From Dissulfurimicrobium hydrothermale (GTDB lineage: Bacteria > Desulfobacterota > Dissulfuribacteria > Dissulfuribacterales > Sh68), in contig NZ_CP085041.1 in assembly GCF_022026155.1 (NCBI RefSeq), forward strand, positions 1,024,306-1,088,305: a DNA stretch of 64,000 nt, read 5' to 3'. Below the pieces are notes generated by a model, which saw nothing but the letters and a program-made list of their open reading frames with translations, made no database searches and had not been told where the DNA came from. The position numbers were made by a program, and so were the translations under genes. Positions 56,613 through 64,000 of this stretch are shown here, piece by piece (position 1 is the stretch's first letter; the number at the start of each line of letters is the position of its first letter).

Positions 56613-57776
56613 TCAGGAGATTGGTTTTCTTGTATGAACATGAATGGCATCGCGGGCATGTTCCACTGTCCCATAGAAGCCGCGGCAAACCCCCCAGATA
56701 CGCTCAATTTCAAAACCGGCGGCACGTAGCATATCTAAAAAATCCCGATGATTATATTCACGCAGATGATACGGGTTGATGGGTACCCCAAGCGGCCGCG
56801 GCATCAGTAAAGGGACTTCTGCAACAAGGACCCCGCCGGGCTTCAAGTTTCTAAAAAGATTTGCCAGCATTAGCCGGTCATTTGGGACATGCTCCAGGGT
56901 ATGGAGGGAGATCACCATATCGAACCAGGCCTTGCGTCCTTCAAAATCAAAGGTCTGCCCGTCCCCTACCATAAACGCCAGCCGATCGTTTTCAGAGAAT
57001 CTGGATCGTGCCTTATTCACATATGCCTCGAGATAATCCACCCCAAGAACGAATTCGGCCTTTTGACTTAATAGATGGCTGCCTGTTCCGGCACCGCAGG
57101 CGATATCAAGTATGCGTAATCCCGGCGGTATCATAGAGGCTAAAAAATGATATCGCGAGCCTGCGTAATCACGCCCGAAAAATTCGTTTTCCGGATGACA
57201 GCGGCGGGTCGCCAGCAGTTCTTCGCGTTGCGCTGCAATATAAACTGGAGCGGGCTCCAGGTACTCCAAACTGAATTCATCAGGGTGCATGTCCATATAT
57301 CCCCAAGGGTTGAACTTCGCGCGCATCGCCTCTTGAGAATCGCCAGATAAGGAACCAATCTTCTCCAAGGCACTTAAGGTTGACACATCGGCTGCAAATG
57401 TTACATCGAAATCGCGTGGCGCCAGCACAGCGTCACATTTGTTTTGACGTATGCAGTGCACCATCCTGTCGATATATGAAAGATCCAAATGTTTCCAAAT
57501 GGCGAGTACCCGTACTGCAAATTTCTCTCCTCCAACACATTGCTGCGCAGCACAAGTCCTACGACAGACATTATACGGATCCCCGACAAAACTCTGAAAA
57601 CCCCAAGTGTTGAGCTTTTCGACAGCCTTATCCACCCCTTCGAGTTCGGGAAGCATGATCAATATTTGATTAATGTGAGGCCATTTCCTCAATTGCGCAA
57701 GATTCAAATCCTCTGGACTGGATGCATATAAAATTTCTTCTGGACCGGCCTGCACCAATACCGTGTAAGGCTCCAT
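56613..57776 (-). CDS. SpsF-like domain fused to SAM methyltransferase
   Basis: A 387-residue two-domain protein. The C-terminal half (residues ~185-387) is a class I methyltransferase: ILDIACGAGTGSHLL (motif I), D-G-Q-T-F-D-F-E-G, V-I-S-L-H-T-L-E-H-V. The N-terminal ~180 residues resemble a divergent SpsF-type cytidylyltransferase (a G-D-P-x-N-V-x-R-R segment followed by S-Y-I-D-R-M-V and D-A-V-L-A-P-R-D-F), though the nucleotide loop is not clear, so activity is doubtful. The start is ATG 57776 (AGGA 6 bases upstream) or ATG 57791, overlapping the upstream stop. A role in modifying the flagellar sugar is inferred from context. Confidence 0.7.
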   Translation of the reverse strand: MEPYTVLVQAGPEEILYASSPEDLNLAQLRKWPHINQILIMLPELEGVDKAVEKLNTWGFQSFVGDPYNVCRRTCAAQQCVGGEKFAVRVLAIWKHLDLSYIDRMVHCIRQNKCDAVLAPRDFDVTFAADVSTLSALEKIGSLSGDSQEAMRAKFNPWGYMDMHPDEFSLEYLEPAPVYIAAQREELLATRRCHPENEFFGRDYAGSRYHFLASMIPPGLRILDIACGAGTGSHLLSQKAEFVLGVDYLEAYVNKARSRFSENDRLAFMVGDGQTFDFEGRKAWFDMVISLHTLEHVPNDRLMLANLFRNLKPGGVLVAEVPLLMPRPLGVPINPYHLREYNHRDFLDMLRAAGFEIERIWGVCRGFYGTVEHARDAIHVHTRKPIS

Positions 57777-57787
57777 ATTTCTTCCTG

Positions 57788-59017
57788 TCATATGGTTTGG
57801 ATATTCAGTAAGTCGACGCCGCGTTCGGCGTTTGCAATCGCCTCCTCGGTCGTCTCGCCGCTTGCGATGACAAAGGCCGGACGATCTGCTGAATTCAGGT
57901 AAGGCCCAACATGGTCGCCAACCTTGCACCAGACGAAGACCTCGGCCACCCCAGGCGAGGCCTTGGCCTCCTCTACCCCGTTGATGGCCACAACCTTGCC
58001 AGGTTTTGGAAAGACAGCACGCACAGCGGAACCCTTTTCGTACTTATGCCGAATATCCCCCACATCAAGGGGCATACCGACCGCCAGCTTTAAAGCGGCA
58101 AGGATGTCATTGCTGCCGAAGGCCAGCGGCGAGGCATACTGGCAATGAAAGCCGCCAGACAGACGCGCAGTCAACTCAATGAGTTTGATCGACCCGTCTG
58201 GAGCAATGTTGACGTCCACCTTGTGTGCATTGAAATCGATGCCGATGAGTCGGGCGACGTTTGAAGCGAACATAAACATCTTTTTTTGCGTGGCCAGGGG
58301 CTGTTGCGTGGTATTTAAACCTGTCTCGCATGGCCATCTTGGAGATATGTAATGGGTATCGATAATAGAAAGCAGGTGCCACTGCCCATGCCAAGCGATC
58401 ATTTCGATAGTATGTTTTGTTCCCTGTAAACATTCCTCTATCAGCACCCTGCCATCTTTTGAGGTATTGAAAGAGGCAGCTAGATCATAAGCCTCAGGCA
58501 AGAGATCTGGTGCATCGACACGCTGGACGCCCCTCGATGCACAATTGTCAAGCGGCTTAATGACACAAGGAAAGCCGATAATTGGCGCTGATCGCATGGC
58601 CTCTTTCTTAGTTTGGACAATACAATAGCGGGCCTTGTCCGTAAACCCCAAGGTGTCTAAATGGCGATGCATCATGAGTTTGTCATTGCAACGTCTAGCT
58701 ACATCTAACGGAATGCCGGGGAGCGAAAGCGCTTTTGCGATAGCAGCTACAGTGATTTCAACATCTGCGCCACAGGTAAAAACACCTTTGATTCTATATC
58801 GTTTAGCGAGATCTTGAGCATAAGAAACAGCTGCTGCCATATCTTTAGTACTCACTGGTATAGCGACATCGGCATATTTCATCCCAGGGGCATTGGAGTT
58901 ATAATCGAATGCGATAATGCCTAACCCTAAATTGTTACGGGCTAAACGATAGGCTGGCATAACCAGATCACTTGCACCGACGATGATCACGTAATCATGG
59001 CCACTAAATTGCTTCAT
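57788..59017 (-). CDS. ATP-grasp carboxylate-amine ligase-like protein
   Basis: A 409-residue ATP-grasp protein. An N-terminal pre-ATP-grasp domain (YVIIVGASDLVMPAYRLA) precedes the ATP-binding part (G-F-P-C-V-I-K-P-L-D-N, then V-L-I-E-E-C-L-Q-G). Mg2+ ligands are in L-I-E-L-T-A-R-L-S-G-G, and the C-terminal domain is like L-amino acid ligases. Such enzymes join a carboxylate to an amine. ATG 59017, preceded by GGGAG, is preferred; ATG 59029 is in frame. In this operon it may attach an amino acid or acyl group to the nonulosonic acid, which is inference. Confidence 0.7.
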   Translation of the reverse strand: MKQFSGHDYVIIVGASDLVMPAYRLARNNLGLGIIAFDYNSNAPGMKYADVAIPVSTKDMAAAVSYAQDLAKRYRIKGVFTCGADVEITVAAIAKALSLPGIPLDVARRCNDKLMMHRHLDTLGFTDKARYCIVQTKKEAMRSAPIIGFPCVIKPLDNCASRGVQRVDAPDLLPEAYDLAASFNTSKDGRVLIEECLQGTKHTIEMIAWHGQWHLLSIIDTHYISPRWPCETGLNTTQQPLATQKKMFMFASNVARLIGIDFNAHKVDVNIAPDGSIKLIELTARLSGGFHCQYASPLAFGSNDILAALKLAVGMPLDVGDIRHKYEKGSAVRAVFPKPGKVVAINGVEEAKASPGVAEVFVWCKVGDHVGPYLNSADRPAFVIASGETTEEAIANAERGVDLLNIQTI

Positions 59018-59036
59018 ATCCACTCCCATTTTTTAT

Positions 59037-60233
59037 TCACTTCAAGTGTGGTGCTAGATCACGATATACACCTACAAGTTTAATACCGGTTCTTAGGCAT
59101 TGTCCCAGTTTTTGTAAAATGATTTCTTCCGACGCCAGTGAAGATACCAGAATAACATCAGGCTTGCGCGATAAGGCATTATCCAGGTTGATTACTTGGA
59201 TATCGTTTATTTCCAGTCCCCATTTTTTTGGGTCATCATCAATGATGAATTTGATATATTTTCTTTCTATATCACTTAGCTCCAATAGTGCAGTAGTATG
59301 TATGCCTGCACCGTAGATGTAGATGGTCAATCCTTGGTGATGCCATTCGTCAAATGCTTGCCTGATAGAATGAATGCATCGATCCAGTATGTTATGAAAA
59401 TCGGCCAGTGCCTGTACCGAGTCTTGGATGTTTATGGATGAAACAAATTGCACCGGACTTATAGTCTGTTTGCGTGCCAATACTATGAAGCTGTTTCGAA
59501 GCATTGTGGTCGGTGGCTCAACTTCCCAGTGAAGGGTCTCGAAGCCAAATTGGGCAAGAAGTCTAGAAAGTGATGAAGGACTAAATATATTAAGATGCCA
59601 ATTCTTAAACAAAAAGAAATATTCTATAATATCAGGAGAAAGAGCAAACAGGTTTGGTGCAGCAAGGCATATATAGCCATTTGGTTTTAACATCCGACGC
59701 GCAAAAGCAAGCAAGCGGCTAGGATTCTTGACATGTTCTATGACATGATAAGAACAAAAGAGGTCAAAACCATGCCCTGGCCATTCTTTTGGTTTTTTAT
59801 CTATCAATTCATATGGACTGTTGATAATCTCCGAGAGGTTGAAATGCTTCTTTGCAAAAGCAGCTTGATCCATTGATGGCTCTATTCCTGCGCGGATCAC
59901 CTTTGGCGAAAACAGAGAAAGAAAATGGCCGTATGCACATCCGACCTCCAAAACGCTGTTTATGGCCTCGGCAGTGGGTATATTTTGCGCCAAGAATTCA
60001 TAACGCCAACGGGCTCGTTCAAACAGGTCATTTTTTGTATCTGCTAAGTATGCTTCGGGATAAGCCTGTCTGAAATTTTTGTAGCTCGCAATAATTTCTT
60101 TTTCAGTTTTTTGCCGGGTAAGATAGGCATGTCCGCAGTTTAGGCAAACTCCATCGGCGATCCCGCTGACATGGGACCATATTTCAGTTGCTTGATTACT
60201 ACCGCATACAGGGCAATCTACTTTTTCAACCAT
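59037..60233 (-). CDS. Zinc-ribbon SAM methyltransferase (sugar C-methyltransferase-like)
   Basis: A 398-residue protein. The N-terminal four-cysteine zinc site (CPVCGS and CLNCGH, residues ~8-34) precedes the SAM fold (SVLEVGCAYGHFLSLF, near residue 89; S-Y-H-V-I-E-H-V). A C-terminal Rossmann-like domain (YGAGIHTTALLEL, near residue 303) is as in the sugar C-methyltransferase family (TylC3/NovU type). Those enzymes methylate dNDP-sugars on carbon, but the full catalytic set cannot be confirmed by eye. It overlaps pseG by 8 bases. The sequence is AT-richer than the core genes, which suggests transfer. Confidence 0.75.
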   Translation of the reverse strand: MVEKVDCPVCGSNQATEIWSHVSGIADGVCLNCGHAYLTRQKTEKEIIASYKNFRQAYPEAYLADTKNDLFERARWRYEFLAQNIPTAEAINSVLEVGCAYGHFLSLFSPKVIRAGIEPSMDQAAFAKKHFNLSEIINSPYELIDKKPKEWPGHGFDLFCSYHVIEHVKNPSRLLAFARRMLKPNGYICLAAPNLFALSPDIIEYFFLFKNWHLNIFSPSSLSRLLAQFGFETLHWEVEPPTTMLRNSFIVLARKQTISPVQFVSSINIQDSVQALADFHNILDRCIHSIRQAFDEWHHQGLTIYIYGAGIHTTALLELSDIERKYIKFIIDDDPKKWGLEINDIQVINLDNALSRKPDVILVSSLASEEIILQKLGQCLRTGIKLVGVYRDLAPHLK

Positions 60234-61257
60234 CGTTATTGCCTTTCTTGGAATTCACTCGGTCACTAAGTCCTTGAAGCAAGGCCTCAATAATGCGTTC
60301 CGCACCCTTGCCATCCACTAATTGGCAGGCCAGTCGTCCTTTCTCTATTCTCTGTTTTTGATTCAGCAATCTATCTATTGTCTCCCTTGCAGCAATATCA
60401 AATGTATCGTCGTCGACCGCCAATCCACATTCGCAAACAGGCCAATTATTGTATTCTTCTTGCAGTGCTTGCTGTAAATCCAAATGTGCTTGGGTTGGCT
60501 CTATGACGACACAATCACGCCCTACACAAAAGGCCTCCAATTGGGTCAAGCCGAGTTTGGTTACAACTAAATCGGCGTCTGCCATTCTTCTGGCCATGTC
60601 CCGTGCTCCGCATACAATTTTGCTGTCTAGCCATTCAGCAATAATGGAATGGAGTTCGTCATTATTGTTCGACTCTCGGCCTATGATGATCTCTGCAGGT
60701 CCTCGAAAACCCAGTTTGCTTAGCGCTGTAAGAAATTTGATATTGCTGTGTAACATATCGCCGCCTCCAAAGGCGACAAGTAGTTTCGGCCTATCTCGAT
60801 TAGTCTGTATTGGCATTGCATGATATTGCCTGAATTGCTCGTCAAGACAGGCATATTTGAGGCCATAGAGATATTTAGTCTTATTAGAATGCTGTAGTTT
60901 TTTGGCGCGCTGCTGTGTCATCATGGCATCACATACCATATCTGCCTCCATCCGCGCCTCGGTCAAGACATCTATCATTAATACAAAGGCCGAGCGTGCA
61001 TGAAGCTTCCTGACAATGCTCACAGGAATCGTTCTTGGTGTATCGATTATAACTATAGGTGTATCGAAGTTGTTTGCTAATGATTGAAGGACGGTCGTCT
61101 CGCCTAGACCATAGAGAATTTCTGCCGTATATTGGTTGAGCGCTTGAAAGTAGACATCAAGCCCCCTACTTCGAGCGGCCTGGGCCAAATAGAAACTTCG
61201 CATGATATGTCCATGTCCGAGTTGAGATGATCCTTCAGTTTGAATTAGAATTTTCAT
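60226..61257 (-). CDS. pseG: PseG-like UDP-sugar hydrolase
   Basis: A 343-residue GT-B-fold protein like PseG, which removes UDP from UDP-2,4-diacetamido-trideoxy-altrose to free the sugar for condensation. The N-terminal G-H-G-H-I-M-R loop (residues ~14-20, with the catalytic His region), G-G-G-D in the middle, and the C-terminal V-T-K-L-G-L-T-Q-L-E-A-F region fit the family. It is between pseI (58-base gap) and a methyltransferase gene (8-base overlap). Substrate stereochemistry is inferred from the neighbouring pseC and pseF. Confidence 0.82.
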   Translation of the reverse strand: MKILIQTEGSSQLGHGHIMRSFYLAQAARSRGLDVYFQALNQYTAEILYGLGETTVLQSLANNFDTPIVIIDTPRTIPVSIVRKLHARSAFVLMIDVLTEARMEADMVCDAMMTQQRAKKLQHSNKTKYLYGLKYACLDEQFRQYHAMPIQTNRDRPKLLVAFGGGDMLHSNIKFLTALSKLGFRGPAEIIIGRESNNNDELHSIIAEWLDSKIVCGARDMARRMADADLVVTKLGLTQLEAFCVGRDCVVIEPTQAHLDLQQALQEEYNNWPVCECGLAVDDDTFDIAARETIDRLLNQKQRIEKGRLACQLVDGKGAERIIEALLQGLSDRVNSKKGNNDG

Positions 61258-61315
61258 TCAGTACATTTTTATAAGTTATTGTCGGATTTTGTAAGATATA
61301 AGATAATATATTCAG

Positions 61316-62356
61316 TCACCAGTCAAGGTGACGCCAAGCCAATGGGGCGCCTTGAGATACATCAACTCGAAGTATCCGGCCAATGAGCATCTTCAAATGG
61401 CGAGGCTTGATTTCTCCGATATTTGGACGGACGACAGCAAGGTCATCGCGTGTCAAAGTCATACCTGCTTTTAGATCGCGTGCGGCGAATATGCAGCGAC
61501 GGCCGCCTGTCAAGCCCTCCTTTTCACTCGGCATGCAACGTTTTTGCCCGTCTCCCATAGCCGCCTCCAGACGACGAACGGCTTGGACCATCAATGCCAA
61601 CTCATTGACTGTCAATGCAAAAAAACTATCCGGCGTATCGTCTTCTCTGGAAAATGTTACATGTTTTTCGATGACACATGCCCCCAAGGCTGTCGCCGCC
61701 AGAACCATTTCATGACCTGGAAGATGGTCTGAAAAACCGACAGGGAGACCAAATGCCTTTCTCAAAGTGTGGATAGCACGCAAATTGACATCTTTATAGA
61801 TCGGGGGATAGGCTGCAATACAGTGCAGCAGTACAGTTCTGTCACGAGCTGGCCCGAGACACTCCAGTGCATGTTCGATTTCGCCAAGATTTGCCATGCC
61901 TACGGAAAGCAAGACGGGAAGCGAATATGTCGATATCTCTTCAAGCAATTCGTCATAGACAAGATCCGATGAAGAAATCTTTATCGCGGGTACCCCGATA
62001 TCCCGAAGCAGACGCGCATGTTTCAGATCAAATGGCGTGGAAAGAAAATGGATATTCAATGAGTTGCAGTATGCCGCTAGTTCGACGTGCCATTCATTAG
62101 GGAGCTCATATTTTCTTAAAATCGGAATTGCCTTGGAATCCATCAATCGTCCATCTGTACCGACCTCTTTGACATTATTAAGTAGTTCCGCCGTCCAAGA
62201 TTGGAATTTGACGGCATCCGCTCCGGCTTCGGCACAGGCATTGATCAGCCCTTTAGCCCGCTCAAGACTGCCGCCGTGGTTGGTTCCGATCTCTGCAATA
62301 ATGAAAGTAGGATGGTCGGCCCCGATGGCTGTGTCACCGATTGTTATTCCCCTCAT
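61316..62356 (-). CDS. pseI: Nonulosonic acid synthase (PseI/NeuB family)
   Basis: A 346-residue synthase that condenses a six-carbon sugar with phosphoenolpyruvate. An N-terminal TIM barrel has FIIAEIGTNHGGS, A-D-A-V-K-F-Q, F-S-D-H-L-P-G and A-C-V-I-E-K-H-V-T-F. A C-terminal SAF antifreeze-like domain (residues ~285-346) is present. ATG 62356 has AGGAAG 6 bases upstream and overlaps pseF by 23 bases. The sequence alone does not separate pseudaminic from legionaminic or neuraminic synthases; PseI is favoured by pseF, pseG and pseC next to it. Confidence 0.85.
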   Translation of the reverse strand: MRGITIGDTAIGADHPTFIIAEIGTNHGGSLERAKGLINACAEAGADAVKFQSWTAELLNNVKEVGTDGRLMDSKAIPILRKYELPNEWHVELAAYCNSLNIHFLSTPFDLKHARLLRDIGVPAIKISSSDLVYDELLEEISTYSLPVLLSVGMANLGEIEHALECLGPARDRTVLLHCIAAYPPIYKDVNLRAIHTLRKAFGLPVGFSDHLPGHEMVLAATALGACVIEKHVTFSREDDTPDSFFALTVNELALMVQAVRRLEAAMGDGQKRCMPSEKEGLTGGRRCIFAARDLKAGMTLTRDDLAVVRPNIGEIKPRHLKMLIGRILRVDVSQGAPLAWRHLDW

Positions 62357-63071
62357 ATTTTTCTTCCTCTGATAGTTGCAATGCCTTAAAAATAAGTTCC
62401 GCTCTTTGCCAGTCTTCAAGTGTGTCAATATCCTGCACCCTGTATCTCGGAAGAATTATCGGTATTGCGTCCTCAGGAAAGCCTGATGGTGAATTTAAGA
62501 TCGAGGTACTTCTAGCCCAATAAAACTGGCCTGCGTCGTGATAGGCCGGCTCCAAATCCTGCGATCGGGCCTGATAATTCTCTGGATGAAACATTGTTAC
62601 CCTACCGCTTGATGTAATCCTGAGGGCCCGTTGTATGGGAGACGGGAATGTGGTTACGGTAAATGCCTGTTCGCTGCCGCTGGATAATAACATATCCAGC
62701 CCCTTACATATATCGGACGACCGTATGAACGGCGCCGTGGCGTAGATGGTGCAAACGAACCCCGGCATCCCTACGTGTTCAGCGAACCATTCGACGGCAT
62801 GTTTGACGACGGCCCCCGTACCTACATAGTCATCGGCGAGTTCTGCAGGCCGTATAAAAGGCACTTCAGCGCCCCATGTCTTTGCAACCTCGGCGATCTC
62901 TGCGTCATCCGTTGTCACAATGATATGGTCGAACAATCCGGATGCCTTCGCCGCCTCAATCGACCAGGCGATCATGGGTCTGCCGCAGAAGTCCTTGATG
63001 TTTTTGCGCGGGATGCGTTTACTGCCGCCGCGGGCAGGGATCACGGCAATGATCATCGTTGGCTCTTTCAT
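62334..63071 (-). CDS. pseF: Pseudaminic acid cytidylyltransferase PseF
   Basis: A 245-residue enzyme that activates the nonulosonic acid as its CMP sugar. The nucleotide loop IPARGGSKRIPRKNIKDFCG (near residues 11-30) is intact. CTIYATAPFI and YHDAGQFYWA (near residue 170) are characteristic of PseF rather than NeuA. Two starts are possible (63071 and 63056); the first keeps a GGAG about 10 bases upstream. It lies between pseC (7-base gap) and pseI (overlap). Confidence 0.88.
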   Translation of the reverse strand: MKEPTMIIAVIPARGGSKRIPRKNIKDFCGRPMIAWSIEAAKASGLFDHIIVTTDDAEIAEVAKTWGAEVPFIRPAELADDYVGTGAVVKHAVEWFAEHVGMPGFVCTIYATAPFIRSSDICKGLDMLLSSGSEQAFTVTTFPSPIQRALRITSSGRVTMFHPENYQARSQDLEPAYHDAGQFYWARSTSILNSPSGFPEDAIPIILPRYRVQDIDTLEDWQRAELIFKALQLSEEEKYEGNNNR

Positions 63072-63078
63072 ATCTTCT

Positions 63079-64000
63079 CTACTCCATTATCTCATGGATT
63101 GTCTGAACAACCCTTTCCATATCACCCTGATCCATGGAAGGGAAGAGTGGGAGACTCAGGGCGTTTCGGGCGAATTCAAGGGCGTTCGGGGCCTTTGAAG
63201 GGCCGTAGTCGTATTCCATGGCATAGTAGGGCTGAAGGTGTATGGGCCAGTAGTGAACCTGGCAGCCAATGGATATATCCTTCAGCCTTAAATAGAGGTC
63301 ATCCCTGTCAATGGGAGAGGTCTTTGTAAGGAGCAGGACGTAGAGATGCGGGCATGGGTCATGCCTCTCTTGCCATGTTGGGAGTTTAACCAATCCCTTT
63401 GACTCGAGATCCCTCAATGCACTGTTATAAAATGCAAAAATTTCCTGTCTCTTCTGCTTGATACCAGGGAGCCTTTTTATCTGACTCAGCCCGAGCGCGG
63501 CATGGATGTCGCTCAGGCGGAAGTTCAAAGAGAGCTCCTGCATCTCGTAGGCCCAGGGCATCCTGGGGATGTCCGTAACAAAATTTTCATGCCTTCTTTC
63601 TATCCCGTGTGTTGCAAGCATCTTCACACGTTCGGCCAGGCCATCGTCATTTGTAAGCACGACCCCGCCCTCGCCGCAGGTTATGGTCTTTACAGGGTGA
63701 AAGGAGAATATCGCAAGGTCGGAGTGGATGCACTCCCCGCAGTTGATCCATCTTTCATCGCAGAGGTATCTGGAGCCGATGGCATGGGCCGCATCTTCAA
63801 TCACATGAAAACCAAAGCGCCCTGCCAGGTCCCAAATGGTCGGGAGAGCGGCCGGTATGCCTGCAAAATCCACCGCGACCACGACCTTTGGCGGTCCGGA
63901 TTTAAGGCAGAACCTCTCCAGGGCCTCGGGGTCCATGCAGTATGCGCCCATTTCGATATCAACGAAATCCACCCTTGCGCCACAAATGGCCATGCAGTTT
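63079..64000 (-). CDS. pseC: PseC-like UDP-sugar aminotransferase, 5' truncated
   Basis: About 307 residues of a DegT/DnrJ/EryC1-family PLP aminotransferase; the frame is open to the right edge, so about 70-80 N-terminal residues are missing. The PLP lysine is in FSFHPVKTITCGEGG, and the cofactor Asp in V-I-E-D-A-A-H-A-I-G-S. C-terminal W-P-I-H-L-Q-P-Y fits PseC, which aminates the 4-keto sugar in pseudaminic acid synthesis. It is upstream of pseF, I and G. PseB (dehydratase) may lie beyond the edge; no PseH acetyltransferase is seen among the genes shown. Confidence 0.85.
   Translation of the reverse strand, partial: NCMAICGARVDFVDIEMGAYCMDPEALERFCLKSGPPKVVVAVDFAGIPAALPTIWDLAGRFGFHVIEDAAHAIGSRYLCDERWINCGECIHSDLAIFSFHPVKTITCGEGGVVLTNDDGLAERVKMLATHGIERRHENFVTDIPRMPWAYEMQELSLNFRLSDIHAALGLSQIKRLPGIKQKRQEIFAFYNSALRDLESKGLVKLPTWQERHDPCPHLYVLLLTKTSPIDRDDLYLRLKDISIGCQVHYWPIHLQPYYAMEYDYGPSKAPNALEFARNALSLPLFPSMDQGDMERVVQTIHEIME

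Noticed and set aside
60226-63993. Legionaminic or sialic acid pathway instead of pseudaminic acid
   Set aside because: The synthase alone is ambiguous, but PseF-type motifs, PseG and a PseC-like transaminase favour pseudaminic acid. Not fully excluded.

Overview
The window is a gene-dense chromosomal stretch of a Gram-negative, flagellated, piliated bacterium. A secretin, MSHA-type pilus genes, a meso-diaminopimelate-type MurE motif (DNPR), MraZ boxes, a sigma-28 flagellin promoter, and the orders tig-clpP-clpX-lon and ftsH-folP-cdaA-cdaR-glmM together suggest Desulfobacterota (the former Deltaproteobacteria). That placement is inferred from gene content and gene order, not from a marker-gene tree. 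All coordinates and motifs were read by eye; no database search was run.

Layout. 1-4.6 kb: the end of a type IV/MSHA-like pilus operon (PilM/PilN-, PilO- and PilP-like proteins, lipoprotein secretin, TPR protein), then tRNA-Glu and tRNA-Lys. 4.8-6.7 kb: EF-P, its lysyl-modifying enzyme EpmA, and acylphosphatase, with a readable promoter. 6.8-8.9 kb: a U32 peptidase-family protein. 8.9-15.0 kb: a proteostasis operon, tRNA-Leu, tig, clpP, clpX, lon. 15.2-18.9 kb: ndk, thiL, a methylguanine methyltransferase, a phosphoesterase and a PAS histidine kinase. 18.9-21.2 kb: aroB with an unrecognised partner, and a small coiled-coil gene. 21.4-26.9 kb: a flagellar filament block (an 808-residue flagellin, fliD, fliS, a probable chaperone, flaG). 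27.1-43.1 kb: the division and cell wall (dcw) cluster from mraZ to ftsZ. 43.2-51.2 kb: an opposite-strand operon FKBP, tilS, ftsH, folP, cdaA, cdaR, glmM. 51.2-54.5 kb: a Maf-type flagellin glycosyltransferase gene between two inverted copies of an intergenic repeat. 54.6-64.0 kb: a pseudaminic acid operon (pseC, pseF, pseI, pseG) continuing into methyltransferases, an ATP-grasp enzyme and a GH57-like protein.

Two themes stand out. First, the dcw cluster is unusual. Its ftsI-position gene has lost all three recognisable transpeptidase motifs, ftsW is missing from its normal place between murD and murG, ddl is absent, murE and murF are fused, and MurB has Cys where Ser is usual. The septal peptidoglycan synthase pair therefore appears to have been dismantled or replaced. 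Second, the flagellar genes, Maf and pseudaminic acid genes look like one system: a flagellin with a roughly 320-residue Ser/Thr-rich insert of hexapeptide-like repeats that suggest a beta-helix, a Maf enzyme to glycosylate it, and an operon that makes and probably tailors a nonulosonic acid sugar with several uncommon enzymes. The tailoring part (SpsF-like/methyltransferase fusion, ATP-grasp ligase, zinc-ribbon C-methyltransferase-like protein, GH57-like protein) is the best candidate here for undescribed chemistry.
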